Shown one piece after another: positions 25,734 to 33,597 of a DNA stretch of 64,000 nucleotides (position 1 is its first letter; each line of letters starts with the position of its first letter). The stretch is from NCBI RefSeq assembly GCF_030063135.1, contig NZ_JASISO010000005.1:56799-120798 (forward strand), read 5' to 3'. The notes beneath the pieces are model-generated. The model did not search any database, was not told where the DNA came from, and was given only the letters and a program-made list of their open reading frames with translations. Position numbers and translations under genes: made by a program. The stretch is from Streptomyces sp. G-G2. GTDB taxonomy: Bacteria; Actinomycetota; Actinomycetes; Streptomycetales; Streptomycetaceae.

Positions 25734-27324
25734 CGCGGTCGTCATCGGGGCGGGGCCGAACGGTCTGGTGGCGGCCAACGTCCTCGCCGACGCCGGGTGG
25801 CGGGTCGTCGTCCTGGAAGCGTCGCCCGAGCCCGGCGGCGGGGTCCGCAGCGACCGCGGCCTCGATCCGGCCTACGTGCACGACCTGTTCAGCGCCTTCT
25901 ACCCGCTGGCCGCCGCCTCGCCCGTGCTCCGGGCGCTGCGGCTGGAGGACGAGGGCCTGCGCTGGACCCGGGCCCCGGCCGTCGTCGCCCACCCCTTCCT
26001 GGACGGGCGCTGCTGCGTCCTGTGCGGCGACGTCGAGGACACCGCGGCCTCGGTCGAGCGGTTCGCACCCGGCGACGGGGAGTCCTGGGAACGTCTCTAC
26101 GCCCTCTGGCGGCGTATCGGCGACGACGTGCTCGGGTGCTTCTTCACCCCCTTCCCACCCGTCCGCTCGGGCCTGCGGCTCGCGGCGCGGCTACGGGCGG
26201 CCGAGGGACTGCGCGTGGCGCGCTCGATGCTGCTGCCCGCGCGCCGGTTCGGCGAGGAGGAGTTCGCCGGGGAGGGCGCGCGGATGCTGATCGCGGGCAA
26301 CGCGCTGCACGCCGACCTCGGCCCCGAATCGGCCCTCGGTGGCGGCTTCGGCTGGCTGATGTGCATGCTCGGGCAGGCGTACGGCTTCCCCGTCCCCGTC
26401 GGCGGCGCGGGTGAACTCACCGCGGCGCTCGTCCGCCGCCTCGAAGCGCGGGGCGGCACCCTGGTGTGCGGACGCGCCGCGGTCCGGATCGTGGTGCGCG
26501 GCGGCCGCGCCGTCGCGGTGCGCACCGAGGACGGTACGGAGATCCCGGCGGCGCGGGCCGTACTGGCCGACCTACCCGCCCCCCTGCTGTACGAGCGTCT
26601 GGTGGGCGAGGAACACCTCCCGCCGCGGCTGTGCGCCGACCTGCGCCGCTTCCAGTGGGACTACGCCACCGTCAAGGTGGACTGGGCCCTGTCCCGGCCC
26701 ATCCCCTGGCGGGCCGAGGAGGCCCGCCGTGCCGGAACCGTACACCTCGCCGACGGGGTGGACGAGCTGACCCTGTTCGCCGGGCAGCTCGCCATGAGCC
26801 AGGTACCCCGGGTCCCCTTCCTCGTGCTCGGCCAGATGACCACCACCGACCCCAGCCGGTCGCCCGCGGGAACCGAATCCGCCTGGGCCTACACCCACGT
26901 ACCGCAGAAGATCATGGGGGACGCGGGCGCGGACGGCCGCGACGCCATCACCGGACGGTGGGACGAACGGGAGAAGGACGCCGTCGCCGCGCGCGTCGAG
27001 GCGCAGATCGAGCGCTTCGCCCCCGGTTTCGGTGCCGCGATCGGGGCCCGTCGCGTCCTCGCGCCACCCGACCTGCAACGCCTGAACCCCGCCCTGGTGG
27101 GAGGCGCGGTCAACCAGGGCACCACCAGCCTCCACCAGCAGCTGATGTTCCGCCCCGTCCCGGGCAGCGGCCGCCCCGGTACCCCCGTACGCGGCCTCTA
27201 CCTCGCCTCGGCGACCGCACACCCGGGCGGGGGCGTGCACGGCGCACCCGGAGCCAACGCGGCGCGCGCGGCCCTACGCGCCCAGCGGCTGCGCTCCCCC
27301 CGGATGCGCTCCCCGCGCCGGTGA
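25720..27324 (+). CDS. FAD-dependent oxidoreductase of the phytoene desaturase type
   Basis: 534 residues. The FAD Rossmann motif is at the N-terminus (DAVVIGAGPNGLVAANVLADAGWRVVVLEAS). A central GGAGELTAALVRRLEARGGTL resembles CrtI-like and retinol-saturase-like enzymes. The C-terminal FAD contact is GLYLASATAHPGGGVHGAPGANAARAAL. The GTG start at 25720 overlaps the SRPBCC gene. The substrate is probably a hydrophobic molecule, but no carotenoid genes are adjacent. A hairpin directly after the stop may lower expression of the MpaB-type gene. Confidence 0.9.
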   Translation: MGTPDAVVIGAGPNGLVAANVLADAGWRVVVLEASPEPGGGVRSDRGLDPAYVHDLFSAFYPLAAASPVLRALRLEDEGLRWTRAPAVVAHPFLDGRCCVLCGDVEDTAASVERFAPGDGESWERLYALWRRIGDDVLGCFFTPFPPVRSGLRLAARLRAAEGLRVARSMLLPARRFGEEEFAGEGARMLIAGNALHADLGPESALGGGFGWLMCMLGQAYGFPVPVGGAGELTAALVRRLEARGGTLVCGRAAVRIVVRGGRAVAVRTEDGTEIPAARAVLADLPAPLLYERLVGEEHLPPRLCADLRRFQWDYATVKVDWALSRPIPWRAEEARRAGTVHLADGVDELTLFAGQLAMSQVPRVPFLVLGQMTTTDPSRSPAGTESAWAYTHVPQKIMGDAGADGRDAITGRWDEREKDAVAARVEAQIERFAPGFGAAIGARRVLAPPDLQRLNPALVGGAVNQGTTSLHQQLMFRPVPGSGRPGTPVRGLYLASATAHPGGGVHGAPGANAARAALRAQRLRSPRMRSPRR

Positions 27325-27325
27325 A

Positions 27326-27347
27326 GCGCCCCGTTCCCGCGGGGCGC
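27326..27347 (+). terminator. Hairpin after the FAD oxidoreductase gene
   Basis: GCGCCCCG, 6-nt loop, CGGGGCGC begins one base after the stop codon and ends 14 bp before the MpaB-type start. It may be a partial terminator or attenuator within the operon. Confidence 0.6.
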
Positions 27348-27361
27348 GGCACAATGGAGGC

Positions 27362-28231
27362 ATGAGCACGCCCGTACCGCAGGGTCACGGCCGTGGCCTG
27401 CGCGAACGGATCGGGGCCGGGCTGTTCACCCGCGTCGCCGGACCGGCGGGCCCGGCGAACCGTGCCCGCATCCACGGCGCGCCCGGCCCGCGCTGGTTCG
27501 GCCCCGAGCGGCCGGTCCGCACCGTGCACGCGGACGCCTCCATGTTCATCGGCGGCCTGACCGCCCTGCTCCTGCAGTCCCTGCACCCGCTCGCCATGGC
27601 CGCCGTCGCTGCGCACTCCGGCTATCGCGGGGACCCCTGGGGACGGCTGCAACGGACCAGCACCTTCCTCGCGGTCACGACGTACGGCGCCGCCGAGGAC
27701 GCGCAGCGCGCCGTGGACCGCGTACGGGCCGTGCACGAGCGGGTCCGGGGCACCACCGCCGCGGGCGAGGCCTACCACGCCGCGGATCCCCGTCTGGTGG
27801 GCTGGGTCCACGTCGCGGAGGTCGACAGTTTCCTGCGGGCCCACCAGCGGTTCGGCGCCCGCCCCCTGGACGCCCAGGGCTGCGACGCGTACATCGAGGA
27901 CACCGCCCGGGTGGCCCGCGCCCTCGGCGCGATCGACCCGCCGCTGAACCGGGCCGAACTCGCGGCCCGCCTCGCGTCCTACCGCCCCGAGCTGCGGGCC
28001 ACCGCCGAAGCCCGGGAGGCGGCCCGCTTCATCCTGCGTCGGCCGCCCCTGCCCCTGGCCGCCCGGGGTCCGTACGCCGTCCTCGCCTCGAACGCGGTCT
28101 CCCTGCTCCCGTCCTGGGCCCGCGCGGAGCTGGGCCTGCGGCGCGCGCCACGCCTCCCGGAACAGTGCGTCCGCCTCTCCGGCCGGGCCCTGACGGGCAC
28201 CATCCGCTGGGCGATGTCAGCGCCCCGCTGA
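27362..28231 (+). CDS. MpaB-like (DUF2236) oxygenase
   Basis: 289 residues of the ER-bound oxygenase MpaB/latex-clearing-related family, which uses a b-type haem. Visible family segments: DASMFIGGLTALLLQSLHPLAMAAVAAHSGY, FLAVTTYGAAEDAQRAVDRVRAVHERVRG, and HAADPRLVGWVHVAEVDSFLRAHQRFG, which supplies histidines of the expected type. The start ATG 27362 follows TGGAGG. It is the third gene of the SRPBCC-FAD-MpaB operon and may carry out an oxidative cleavage step. The substrate is unknown. Confidence 0.88.
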   Translation: MSTPVPQGHGRGLRERIGAGLFTRVAGPAGPANRARIHGAPGPRWFGPERPVRTVHADASMFIGGLTALLLQSLHPLAMAAVAAHSGYRGDPWGRLQRTSTFLAVTTYGAAEDAQRAVDRVRAVHERVRGTTAAGEAYHAADPRLVGWVHVAEVDSFLRAHQRFGARPLDAQGCDAYIEDTARVARALGAIDPPLNRAELAARLASYRPELRATAEAREAARFILRRPPLPLAARGPYAVLASNAVSLLPSWARAELGLRRAPRLPEQCVRLSGRALTGTIRWAMSAPR

Positions 28232-28305
28232 CGGGAGCCCTGGCCTCCGGGCGGCCGGACCGGTGCCCTACCCGGCCAACACGCGAAAATCTATGTCGGC
28301 CGGAG

Positions 28306-28334
28306 TAGACATTGGGCGTCGGCGTGGTTATGGT
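28306..28334 (+). promoter_or_regulatory. Promoter of RNA locus 1
   Basis: A -35 element TAGACA (28306-28311), a 17-bp spacer, and a -10 element TATGGT (28329-28334) fit the vegetative sigma-70/HrdB pattern. The same promoter, spacer included, is repeated at 41058-41086, together with about 23 conserved bases upstream. Confidence 0.8.
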
Positions 28335-28340
28335 TTCTCT

Positions 28341-28656
28341 TGTAGCTGAGATCGAGAAGTCCGGCAGAGATGAACTGCCGGACAGTCGTACCCGTAAGCA
28401 AGTGCAGTGCCAATGGTTGATTCAGAGGGAAGAACGGAGGAGCCGAGCGCCATCAGGATCGCCCGGGCGGAGGTCTGAGCCCGGGTACCGCAGGACATCG
28501 ATAGTGAGGTGGTCTCCGGTCAAGCAACCGCGATCCCCGCGCCCCCGGCAGCACGTCCGCCGGGTCCGCGGAAACAGAAGGCCGACGAGGCATGAGGGTC
28601 GGCGGATGGTGTAGCAGTTCCTTCGGGGCCCTGGTGCCGTACGGCACCAGGGCCCC
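28341..28656 (+). ncRNA. Structured RNA leader, locus 1 (upstream of MerR-type gene)
   Basis: The predicted transcript of about 315 nt has five hairpins shared with locus 2. H1 is 28359-28383 (GTCCGGCAG/CTGCCGGAC), H2 is 28462-28485 (CCCGGGC/GCCCGGG), H3 is 28544-28564 (CCCGGC/GCCGGG), H4 is 28581-28603 (GCCGAC/GTCGGC), and H5 is 28625-28656. H1, H4 and H5 each contain a base pair that differs from locus 2 with pairing kept. Long single-stranded segments are nearly identical, such as GGTGTAGCAGTTCCTTCGG before H5. It may act as a free RNA or as an attenuator for the gene at 28678. I recognise no named RNA family. Confidence 0.72.
28625..28656 (+). terminator. Terminal hairpin of RNA locus 1
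   Basis: GGGGCCCTGGTGCCGT is followed directly by its exact reverse complement (16-bp arms, no spare loop base). It ends 9 nt before the ribosome site of the MerR-type gene, so it could terminate, attenuate, or insulate translation. Confidence 0.8.
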
Positions 28657-28677
28657 TCCGCGCGTAGAGAGGTGCAC

Positions 28678-28998
28678 ATGACAGCGGGTGACTCCAAGAG
28701 CCGTCTTGACGACGACGACTACCCGGCCTACACCATGGGCCGGGCCGCCGAGATGCTCGGTACCACCCAGGGCTTCCTGCGCGCCATCGGCGAGGCCCGC
28801 CTGATCACCCCGCTGCGCTCCGCGGGCGGGCACCGCCGCTACTCCCGCTACCAACTGCGCATCGCCGCCCGCGCCCGGGAACTCGTCGACCAGGGCACTC
28901 CCGTCGAGGCGGCCTGCCGCATCGTCATCCTCGAAGACCAGCTCGAAGAGGCCCAGCGCATCAACGCCGAATACCGCCGGGCGGTCCAGGACCACTGA
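28678..28998 (+). CDS. MerR-type helix-turn-helix DNA-binding protein
   Basis: 106 residues. The N-terminal acidic DDDDYPAYTM is followed by the winged helix GRAAEMLGTTQGFLRAIGEARLITPLRSAGGHRRYSRYQLRIAARARELV. The C-terminal helix (CRIVILEDQLEEAQRINAEYRRAV) probably dimerises. It has no effector domain, so it resembles BldC-like small MerR relatives. ATG 28678 has AGAGG 5 nt upstream. It is preceded by the 28341-28656 structured leader, which is likely to control it. Confidence 0.9.
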   Translation: MTAGDSKSRLDDDDYPAYTMGRAAEMLGTTQGFLRAIGEARLITPLRSAGGHRRYSRYQLRIAARARELVDQGTPVEAACRIVILEDQLEEAQRINAEYRRAVQDH

Positions 28999-29046
28999 AC
29001 CCGGGCCCGGCCCGGCCGGGAGCGTCGTCCGAGTCGTCGGCCGCCG

Positions 29047-29928
29047 TCAGGCGCGTACGGGCGCGGGGTCGAGGCGGAACCCGCTGCCCTCGCGTCGTAC
29101 GAGTCCGGCGGTCGGGGCCGGGAAGTGGGTGCCGAGCAGCAGGGTGTCCGTACCGGCGATGCCGTTCAGGAGCCGGGTCCTCGTGGCGACGGCGGCGGCC
29201 GGATCGGTGTCCACGCAGCTGCACAGGGCGGGGTCGGCGAGCTGGACCGGATGGTGGACGCAGTCGCCGGTGATCACGGCCCGGCCGCCACCGCTGCTCA
29301 GTACGACGGCGACCTGCCCGGGCGTGTGCCCGGGGGTGGGTACGAGCATGAGGCCGGGCAGGAGCTCGGTCCCCTCCGGCGCCACGTCCACCGGATCGAG
29401 CTGGCCGTGGGCGCGGACCGGTTCCACCGAGTCGGCGAACATCTGGCGACGGCTCTCTTCCAGCTCCACCCCGGACCAGTACGCGTCCTCCGCACGGGCC
29501 GTCACGTAGCGGGCACGGGGGAAGGTGGGCCGCCAGGTGCCGTCGGCGTCGCGGCGGGTGTTCCAGCCCACGTGGTCGGCGTGCAGGTGGGTGAGGATCA
29601 CGTAGTCGACGTCCTCGGGCGCGAAACCGGCGGCGGCCAGCCGGGCCAGGTAGTCCGTGTCGAGCTGGTGCCAGGCGGCGTTGGCGCGGGTCTTGCCGTT
29701 GCCGATGCCGGTGTCCACGAGGACGCGCAGCCCCGCGACCTCCACCGCGAAGGTGTGCACGGCCAGGCGCAGTTCGTTGTCGGGACCGGCGAAGGAGGGC
29801 TTGAGCCAGTCGAAGCCGCCGACGGTCTCGGGTGTGGCGTCCGGCAGCAGCCAGCGGCCGGTGTCGGCGGGGAGCGTGATCTCGTCGATGCGGTGGACGG
29901 CGATGTCGCCGATCTGTCAGTGGGACAA
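29047..29928 (-). pseudogene. MBL-fold metallohydrolase with a premature stop at codon 4
   Basis: Starting from TTG 29928, which has AGGAG 8 nt upstream, the frame reads L-S-H-stop-Q-I-G-D-I-A-V-H-R-I-D-E and then continues open to 29047. Relatives as I recall them have SHWQIGD, so the TGA at 29917-29919 looks like a TGG-to-TGA mutation. The rest is a complete metallo-beta-lactamase fold of about 290 residues, with LTHLHADHVGWN, PTPGHTPGQVAV, and VITGDCVHHPVQ. The next in-frame start (GTG 29760) would lose about 56 residues, including the first strands. It is downstream of a TetR gene on the same strand. Confidence 0.85.
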
Positions 29929-30034
29929 GGGAGTTGCTCCTAGGTCAGGGGAGGGGTTTCCCTTGTGCCAGGTACACCATCAAACCCTCCCGCAAAAAGC
30001 AACTTCTTAGCTTTAGCGCTGCGTCGGTGCTGTG

Positions 30035-30640
30035 TCAGTGCTCCGTAGCCGGGCGGGGCGCCCCCTCGGGGAACGCGAGTCCGATGGGCGCCGGGCACAC
30101 AGTGGTCACGAGGGCGTGCGCGTAGGCGGCGGTCAGCGGGCCCGGACGGAACAGGACGCGATACATCACCGGCGCCACCACCCGGTCGAGCACCTCCTCC
30201 AAGCCGGGCGCCGCCTCCCCGCGCTCAGCACCCCGGGCGAGGGTCACGGCGAGCTGCTCGGCGGCGTACGCGGAACACCGGCTCGCCTCACGCCCCTCCG
30301 GGGCGCCGAGCGCGTCCCGGACGAAGCCGCGTCCGGCCGGGGCCGACATCTCGTCCACGAACTGCTCCGCCCAGGCGTCGAGGTCGGCCCGCAGGGAACC
30401 GAGGTCCGGCGGCGGGCCCTCGGGCCGCAGCCGCTCGACCGCCACGTCCGCCAGCAGCTCCTGCAGGTCGCCCCAGCGCCGGTACACCGTGGAGGGGGTG
30501 ACCCCGGCCCGCGCGGCGATCGCCGGCAGGGTCAGCCCCTCGCGCCCGCGCTCCGCCACGAGGGCGCGCACGGCTTCGTGCACGGACTGCTGGACGCGGG
30601 CACTGCGCCCCCCGGGGCGCGTCGCGGGACTGCGGCTCAT
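30035..30640 (-). CDS. TetR-family regulator
   Basis: 201 residues. Helix-turn-helix: VQQSVHEAVRALVAERGREGLTLPAIAARAGVTPSTVYRRWGDLQELLADVAVERL. The C-terminal domain is of the TetR_C type found near oxidoreductases and hydrolases. ATG 30640 is the first good start. The MBL-fold gene lies 106 nt downstream on the same strand, across an unusually AT-rich segment (about 29985-30015). It is divergent from the YbjQ operon, which it may also control. Confidence 0.9.
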   Translation of the reverse strand: MSRSPATRPGGRSARVQQSVHEAVRALVAERGREGLTLPAIAARAGVTPSTVYRRWGDLQELLADVAVERLRPEGPPPDLGSLRADLDAWAEQFVDEMSAPAGRGFVRDALGAPEGREASRCSAYAAEQLAVTLARGAERGEAAPGLEEVLDRVVAPVMYRVLFRPGPLTAAYAHALVTTVCPAPIGLAFPEGAPRPATEH

Positions 30641-30859
30641 GACACGCAGCCTAAGGGCTGTCCCGTCGACGTACCGTCTGGCTGGTGGGCCGCCCGCGGT
30701 CCGGCCGGGCTGGGTCCTCGTACACAACAGCCGGTACGGGCAGGGCGGTTAAAGGCCGCCGTCGCCGTCCGGGTGGCCCAACCGATGACATAGGCTCTCG
30801 AAGAGCGACGCGATCCGCTGTCCGCGCGGCGAGTCGAGAGGCGAGGGGCGCAGGAGTCG

Positions 30860-31738
30860 ATGACACACCGACCAGACGCCGGCCTGCCGGGGGCCGGGGC
30901 CGCCGCCGGCGCGTCGGCAAGGCTCCGGGGCGAGCGCCCCTGGGACTCGACGCTGTCGTCGGACGAGTTCGCCGCGATCAAGGGCGTCGGCTTCGAGCCG
31001 GTGGGGCAGGTACTCGGCACGGCGGTGTTCAACATCGGGTACACCGGCCTCTGGGGCTGTCCGGGCGCGTGGTCGGTCACGGACGGCACGCGTGCGCCGT
31101 CCTCGCGGTGGGCGCCGTCCCTGTCGCAGTTGGCGGCGACGATGTACGCGGCGCGCAGGCTCGCACTGTCCCGCGCGGTGGCCGAATGCCGGGCGCTCGG
31201 CGGTGACGGGATCGTCGCGGTCGACCTGTGGATCGGCGAATTCCCCGCGGGGGGTATGGAGTTCACCGTTCGAGGGACCGCGGTCCGGGCCCGCTCGCGC
31301 ATCCGGCCGCACGATCCCTTCACCTCACACCTGAGCGGCCAGGACTTCGCCAAGCTCGTGCACACCGGATGGGTTCCCACCGGACTCGCCATCGGCATCG
31401 CCCTCGCGATCCGACACGACGACTGGCGCACCTCCCGCCGGACCCGCTGGACCGCCGAGAACCAGGAAGTCGACGGCTACACCCAGCTGATCAGCCACGT
31501 CCGCCGGGATGCCCGCAGACAGCTGGCCCTCGACGCGGCGAAGTACGGCGGGGACGGGGTGGTGGTGGACGAGGTGGAGCTGACGGTGAATGAGAGCGAG
31601 TGCCCCACCTCCGGCTACGAACGCGACATGACCGCCGAGGCGGTCTTCGTCGGCACCTCCATCACCCGGTTCCGCCGCTCCGAGCGGCCCGTCGGGCCCG
31701 AACCCCTGACCATCATGAGACTGGAGCGCGAGCACTGA
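30860..31738 (+). CDS. Tandem YbjQ-like (heavy-metal-binding-domain) protein A
   Basis: 292 residues with two consecutive YbjQ/DUF74-like domains, roughly residues 30-150 and 153-290. Each has the pattern S(D/G)(E/Q)(F)-GF/W-P(V/T)G followed by a basic helix (AARRLALSRAVAECRALGGDGIVAVDL; DARRQLALDAAKYGGDGVVVDEV). Between them is FTSHLSGQDFAKLVHTGWVPTGLAIG. It is soluble, with no signal peptide. Despite the family name, metal binding is unproven. The next gene starts 2 nt after its stop, and both are followed by a third overlapping gene. Confidence 0.82.
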   Translation: MTHRPDAGLPGAGAAAGASARLRGERPWDSTLSSDEFAAIKGVGFEPVGQVLGTAVFNIGYTGLWGCPGAWSVTDGTRAPSSRWAPSLSQLAATMYAARRLALSRAVAECRALGGDGIVAVDLWIGEFPAGGMEFTVRGTAVRARSRIRPHDPFTSHLSGQDFAKLVHTGWVPTGLAIGIALAIRHDDWRTSRRTRWTAENQEVDGYTQLISHVRRDARRQLALDAAKYGGDGVVVDEVELTVNESECPTSGYERDMTAEAVFVGTSITRFRRSERPVGPEPLTIMRLEREH

Positions 31739-31739
31739 C

Positions 31740-32603
31740 ATGACCGAGCGAACGGGGCAGGAACTGGCCGGGGGAGCCGCGGGCCTGGCGGCGGAGGGCG
31801 TGCCCGAGGACGCGATGCGGCGCCTCGCGCAGCTCCAGCCGGGGGAGAAGGGCCAGTTCTTCACCTCGGACCTGACGGTGAACGAGTTCCTGCTGGTGCG
31901 CGAGGCGGGCTTCCGTCCGCTCGGCCTGGTCCTCGGCTCCTCGGTCTACCACGTCGGCATCCAGCTCGGCCGGTGGTCGAAGAACCAGGAGCTGACCAAG
32001 CTGTCACAGGCCATGTACGAAGCGCGCGAACTGGCGATGAGCCGCATGGAGGCCGAGGCCGGCGCCCTGGGGGCGGACGGGATCGTCGGCGTCCGGCTGG
32101 ACATCGAGTTCAAGGAGTTCGGCTCGGACATCGCCGAGTTCATCGCCGTCGGCACGGCGGTGAAGGCGGACGGAGCGGACCCGGGACCGGGCGGAACCTG
32201 GCGCAACAACAAGGGCAAGCCGTTCACCTCGGACCTGTCCGGCCAGGACTTCTGGACCCTGATCCGGGCCGGGTACGCGCCGCTGGACATGGTCATGGGG
32301 TCGTGTGTCTACCACGTGGCGCACCAGCGACTCGGCCAGGCGCTGAGCACCACCGGCCGCAACGTCGAGATCGAGCCCTTCACCCAGGCGCTCTACGAAG
32401 CACGCGAACTGGCGATGAGCCGTATGCAGGCGGAGGGGAAGGCCCTGGAGGCCGAGGGGATCGTGGCGGTCCAGCTGCGGCAGCACTCGCACAGCTGGGG
32501 GGCGCACACCACCGAGTTCTTCGCCATCGGGACAGCGGTACGCCCGCTGCGCGACGACCACGTCATCGAACGGCCGACCATGGTGCTGGGCCTCGATGAC
32601 TGA
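31740..32603 (+). CDS. Tandem YbjQ-like protein B
   Basis: 287 residues, again two YbjQ-like domains: FFTSDLTVNEFLLVREAGFRPLGLVLGSSVYHVG with EARELAMSRMEAEAGALGADGIVGVRL, then PFTSDLSGQDFWTLIRAGYAPLDMVMGSCVYHVAHQ with EARELAMSRMQAEGKALEAEGIVAVQL. The two halves are clearly internally duplicated, more alike than in protein A. It starts 2 nt after protein A's stop, and its end overlaps the next gene by 8 nt. The role is unknown; a hetero-oligomer with protein A is plausible. Confidence 0.85.
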   Translation: MTERTGQELAGGAAGLAAEGVPEDAMRRLAQLQPGEKGQFFTSDLTVNEFLLVREAGFRPLGLVLGSSVYHVGIQLGRWSKNQELTKLSQAMYEARELAMSRMEAEAGALGADGIVGVRLDIEFKEFGSDIAEFIAVGTAVKADGADPGPGGTWRNNKGKPFTSDLSGQDFWTLIRAGYAPLDMVMGSCVYHVAHQRLGQALSTTGRNVEIEPFTQALYEARELAMSRMQAEGKALEAEGIVAVQLRQHSHSWGAHTTEFFAIGTAVRPLRDDHVIERPTMVLGLDD

Positions 32604-32988
32604 CGCGGAAGTGAACATGCTGGCCGCGGCGCTGCGCCAGGACAGCGCCGACCTGACCCTCTACGCGAAGGTGCTGTCGGCGAAGCTGTCGGACGCGCTG
32701 CCGCCCGGCGCCGTACGGATCCGGCGCGGCCGCTCCCTCAAGGAACGGCTGGCCGGGCGCGAGGGTGCGGTCGCCGAGCTGGACGTCGCGCTGGGAGAGC
32801 AGCGGCTCTCGCTGCGGATGGACCGGGGCCGGGTGGTCGGGGAGATCTGCCACGAGGTCCGGGGCATCGTGCTCTCGCGGCGCCAGGTGGGCCTTGACGA
32901 GTGGATCGACACCCTGGCCCGGTCCCTGGCCGCCGCCGCGGCATCGAACGCCCGCGCCCGCGAGGCCATCGAGCGCTTCCTGACCTGA
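32596..32988 (+). CDS. Hypothetical protein of the YbjQ operon
   Basis: 130 residues, soluble. It begins with a helix (MTDAEVNMLAAALRQDSADLTLYAKVLSAKLSDALP), continues with beta-like strands (AELDVALGEQRLSLRMDRGRVVGEICHEVRGIVLSR), and closes with an alanine-rich helix (LDEWIDTLARSLAAAAASNARAREAIERF). No family is recognised. The ATG at 32596 lies within the end of the YbjQ protein B gene, implying translational coupling and a joint function. Confidence 0.75.
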   Translation: MTDAEVNMLAAALRQDSADLTLYAKVLSAKLSDALPPGAVRIRRGRSLKERLAGREGAVAELDVALGEQRLSLRMDRGRVVGEICHEVRGIVLSRRQVGLDEWIDTLARSLAAAAASNARAREAIERFLT

Positions 32989-33168
32989 CCACGCCCGCCC
33001 CACGCCCGCCCCACCCCCGCCCCCTGCCCCAGCGCACGGCGCGGACCGCGGACCGAGCCGTGGCAGCGCTCCCCGGCGTCCCAACCGCTCCCGCGTCCGG
33101 CTGTCCGCGGCCGTCCTCACCGCGAGCCTGGACCACGCAGGACGGACCGCCCGGTGCATCATGGCGGC

Positions 33169-33567
33169 ATGAGTGATCATGACGATTTCCTGGCATGGGT
33201 CAGGACCGCTCTGTACGAGGCGGAGCTCGCACTGCACAACGGCAACGCGGCCCCCCGCCGAGCCCTTTGGTCGCGGAACGAGCCGGTCAGCGTCCTGGGG
33301 GCCTGGCGCAACGCCAGCGGGCAGCTGGAGATCGACGAGCTCTTCAGCGCTCTCGCCCGGAGCTTCTCGGACTGCACGTCGTACGCGTTCGAACTGCGGA
33401 CGTACGACGTCGTGGGTGACCTGGCCTATACCGTCGGCTTCGAGCACACCTCGGTGTCCGTCGACGGACAGCCGCGCACCTACACGCTGCGGGCCACGCA
33501 GGTGTACCGCCGGGAGGGCGGCGAGTGGAGAGTGGTCCACCGGCACGGTGACACCGTGACCGAATGA
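33169..33567 (+). CDS. NTF2/SnoaL-like protein
   Basis: 132 residues with the cone-shaped NTF2-like layout: helices at the N-terminus (DFLAWVRTALYEAELALHNGN), then VSVLGAWRNASG and the strand-rich end (YTVGFEHTSVSVDGQPRTYTLRATQVYRREGGEWRVVHRHGD). Such proteins bind or isomerise small hydrophobic molecules; no catalytic pair stands out. ATG 33169 has only GGCGGC upstream. The next gene follows after 30 nt. Confidence 0.82.
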   Translation: MSDHDDFLAWVRTALYEAELALHNGNAAPRRALWSRNEPVSVLGAWRNASGQLEIDELFSALARSFSDCTSYAFELRTYDVVGDLAYTVGFEHTSVSVDGQPRTYTLRATQVYRREGGEWRVVHRHGDTVTE

Positions 33568-33597
33568 GCACATGACCGGACGAAGGAGATACCTCGC

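Noticed and set aside
28330..28614. Open frame beginning MVSLVAEIEK in RNA locus 1
   Set aside because: Its ATG lies inside the -10 element, so it would not be transcribed. The corresponding frame in locus 2 shifts after about ten codons while the RNA hairpins are kept.
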